From Neobacillus kokaensis (lineage in GTDB: Bacteria > Bacillota > Bacilli > Bacillales > Cytobacillaceae), in the NCBI RefSeq assembly GCF_014656545.1, contig NZ_BNDS01000009.1:90560-154559 (forward strand): DNA of 64,000 nucleotides, in the 5' to 3' direction. The first letter of the stretch is position 1, and the number at the start of each line of letters is the position of its first letter. Shown piece after piece: positions 63,812-64,000 of this stretch. A program made the position numbers and the translations under genes. The notes beneath the pieces were generated by a model, which worked only from the letters and a program-made list of their open reading frames with translations, was not told the origin of the DNA and did not search any database.

Positions 63812-63828
63812 TTGGCACGCTTCTTGCA
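63812..63828 (+). promoter_or_regulatory. Sigma-54 promoter of the alcohol dehydrogenase gene
   Basis: TTGGCACGCTTCTTGCA has GG at 63814 and GC at 63826, 12 bases apart, matching the -24/-12 consensus closely. The start codon lies about 42 bases downstream. Confidence 0.87.
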
Positions 63829-63869
63829 AACAAATACGTAAGAGGTATGAAAAAGGGGTGTAGCTGATA

Positions 63870-64000
63870 GTGGAAAATTTCGCTGTGTTTCGAATGCCAA
63901 AATCGATATTTTACGGAAGAAACGCGTTTGAAAATGTAGGCAAGGAAGCGGCATCACGAGGAAAGAAAGCTCTTATTGTAAGTGACAAAATCATGGACAG
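63870..64000 (+). CDS. Iron-containing alcohol dehydrogenase, N-terminal part (cut by window end)
   Basis: Only the first 43 residues are visible. They read ENFAVFRMPKSIFYGRNAFE...GKKALIVSDKIMD, the N-terminal dinucleotide-binding part of group III iron-dependent alcohol dehydrogenases (butanol/1,3-propanediol type). The start is GTG 63870, nine bases after AAAAGGGGTG. Behind a sigma-54 promoter and a CBS-PAS activator, it is likely the first gene of an inducible alcohol or aldehyde operon. The metal ligands lie outside the window. Confidence 0.85.
   Translation, partial: MENFAVFRMPKSIFYGRNAFENVGKEAASRGKKALIVSDKIMD

Overview
The window reads as chromosomal DNA of a low-GC, spore-forming member of the Bacillaceae, probably close to Neobacillus or Bacillus in the broad sense. 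The basis is AT-rich sequence with strong AGGAGG-type ribosome binding sites and frequent TTG or GTG starts. Bacillus-type families also occur: CshA, a HisK_N kinase, DUF4317, DUF1904, YkvA, an Ak.1-like subtilisin and an RQC-minor protein. The species is inferred, not shown. I see no rRNA, tRNA, CRISPR array or prophage.

Layout. 1-0.7 kb: a broken, internally deleted IS1182-type transposase and a 135-bp dispersed palindromic repeat. 0.9-11 kb: a small unknown gene, an HU-like protein, DEAD-box helicase CshA, a DinB-family protein, a 14-helix drug exporter, a 52-codon small gene, a LysR regulator with a long-form threonine synthase, DUF4317 and DUF1904 genes. 11.1-12.3 kb: a sporulation-type histidine kinase.

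12.6-18.6 kb: a LysR regulator followed by an acylating aldehyde dehydrogenase, a SucC/SucD-like acid-CoA ligase pair and an anion-type MFS transporter. This layout matches known sulfoacetate (C2-sulfonate) assimilation clusters (SauS, SauCD, SauU). 18.6-22.8 kb: a phosphotransferase, a small unknown gene, a secreted EEP-family phosphodiesterase with a Pho-box-like upstream sequence, and an FAD monooxygenase-like protein.

23.1-36.4 kb: a large catabolic locus with three sigma-54 promoters and its own PAS-AAA+ activator. It encodes a VOC protein, two paralogous SDR dehydrogenases, a complete TRAP transporter, an acetoin-dehydrogenase-like E1alpha/E1beta/E2/E3 complex and an aldehyde dehydrogenase. 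The logic is import of an organic acid or polyol acid, oxidation to an acyloin or diketone, thiamine-dependent cleavage to acyl-CoA plus aldehyde, then aldehyde oxidation. The substrate is unknown.

36.9-44.7 kb: nitrogen assimilation genes gltB, glnA and asnB, with a helically phased repeat between gltB and glnA. 44.8-51.5 kb: a SEC-C protein, a type I toxin with an antisense RNA, then a macro domain protein, a von Willebrand A protein, a truncated globin, a YkvA protein and a sirtuin, followed by an unknown gene and an RQC-minor protein. 51.8-58.4 kb: a two-component system fused in operon with an ECF sigma factor, a PRPP synthetase paralogue with altered active-site residues, a MOSC protein, a small unknown protein and a methyltransferase. 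58.6-64 kb: two secreted enzymes (subtilisin and gamma-glutamyltransferase), a CBS-PAS sigma-54 activator and, behind a fourth sigma-54 promoter, the start of an iron alcohol dehydrogenase gene cut by the window end.

Hairpins of two related sequence classes sit directly behind the stop codons of seven genes across the window.
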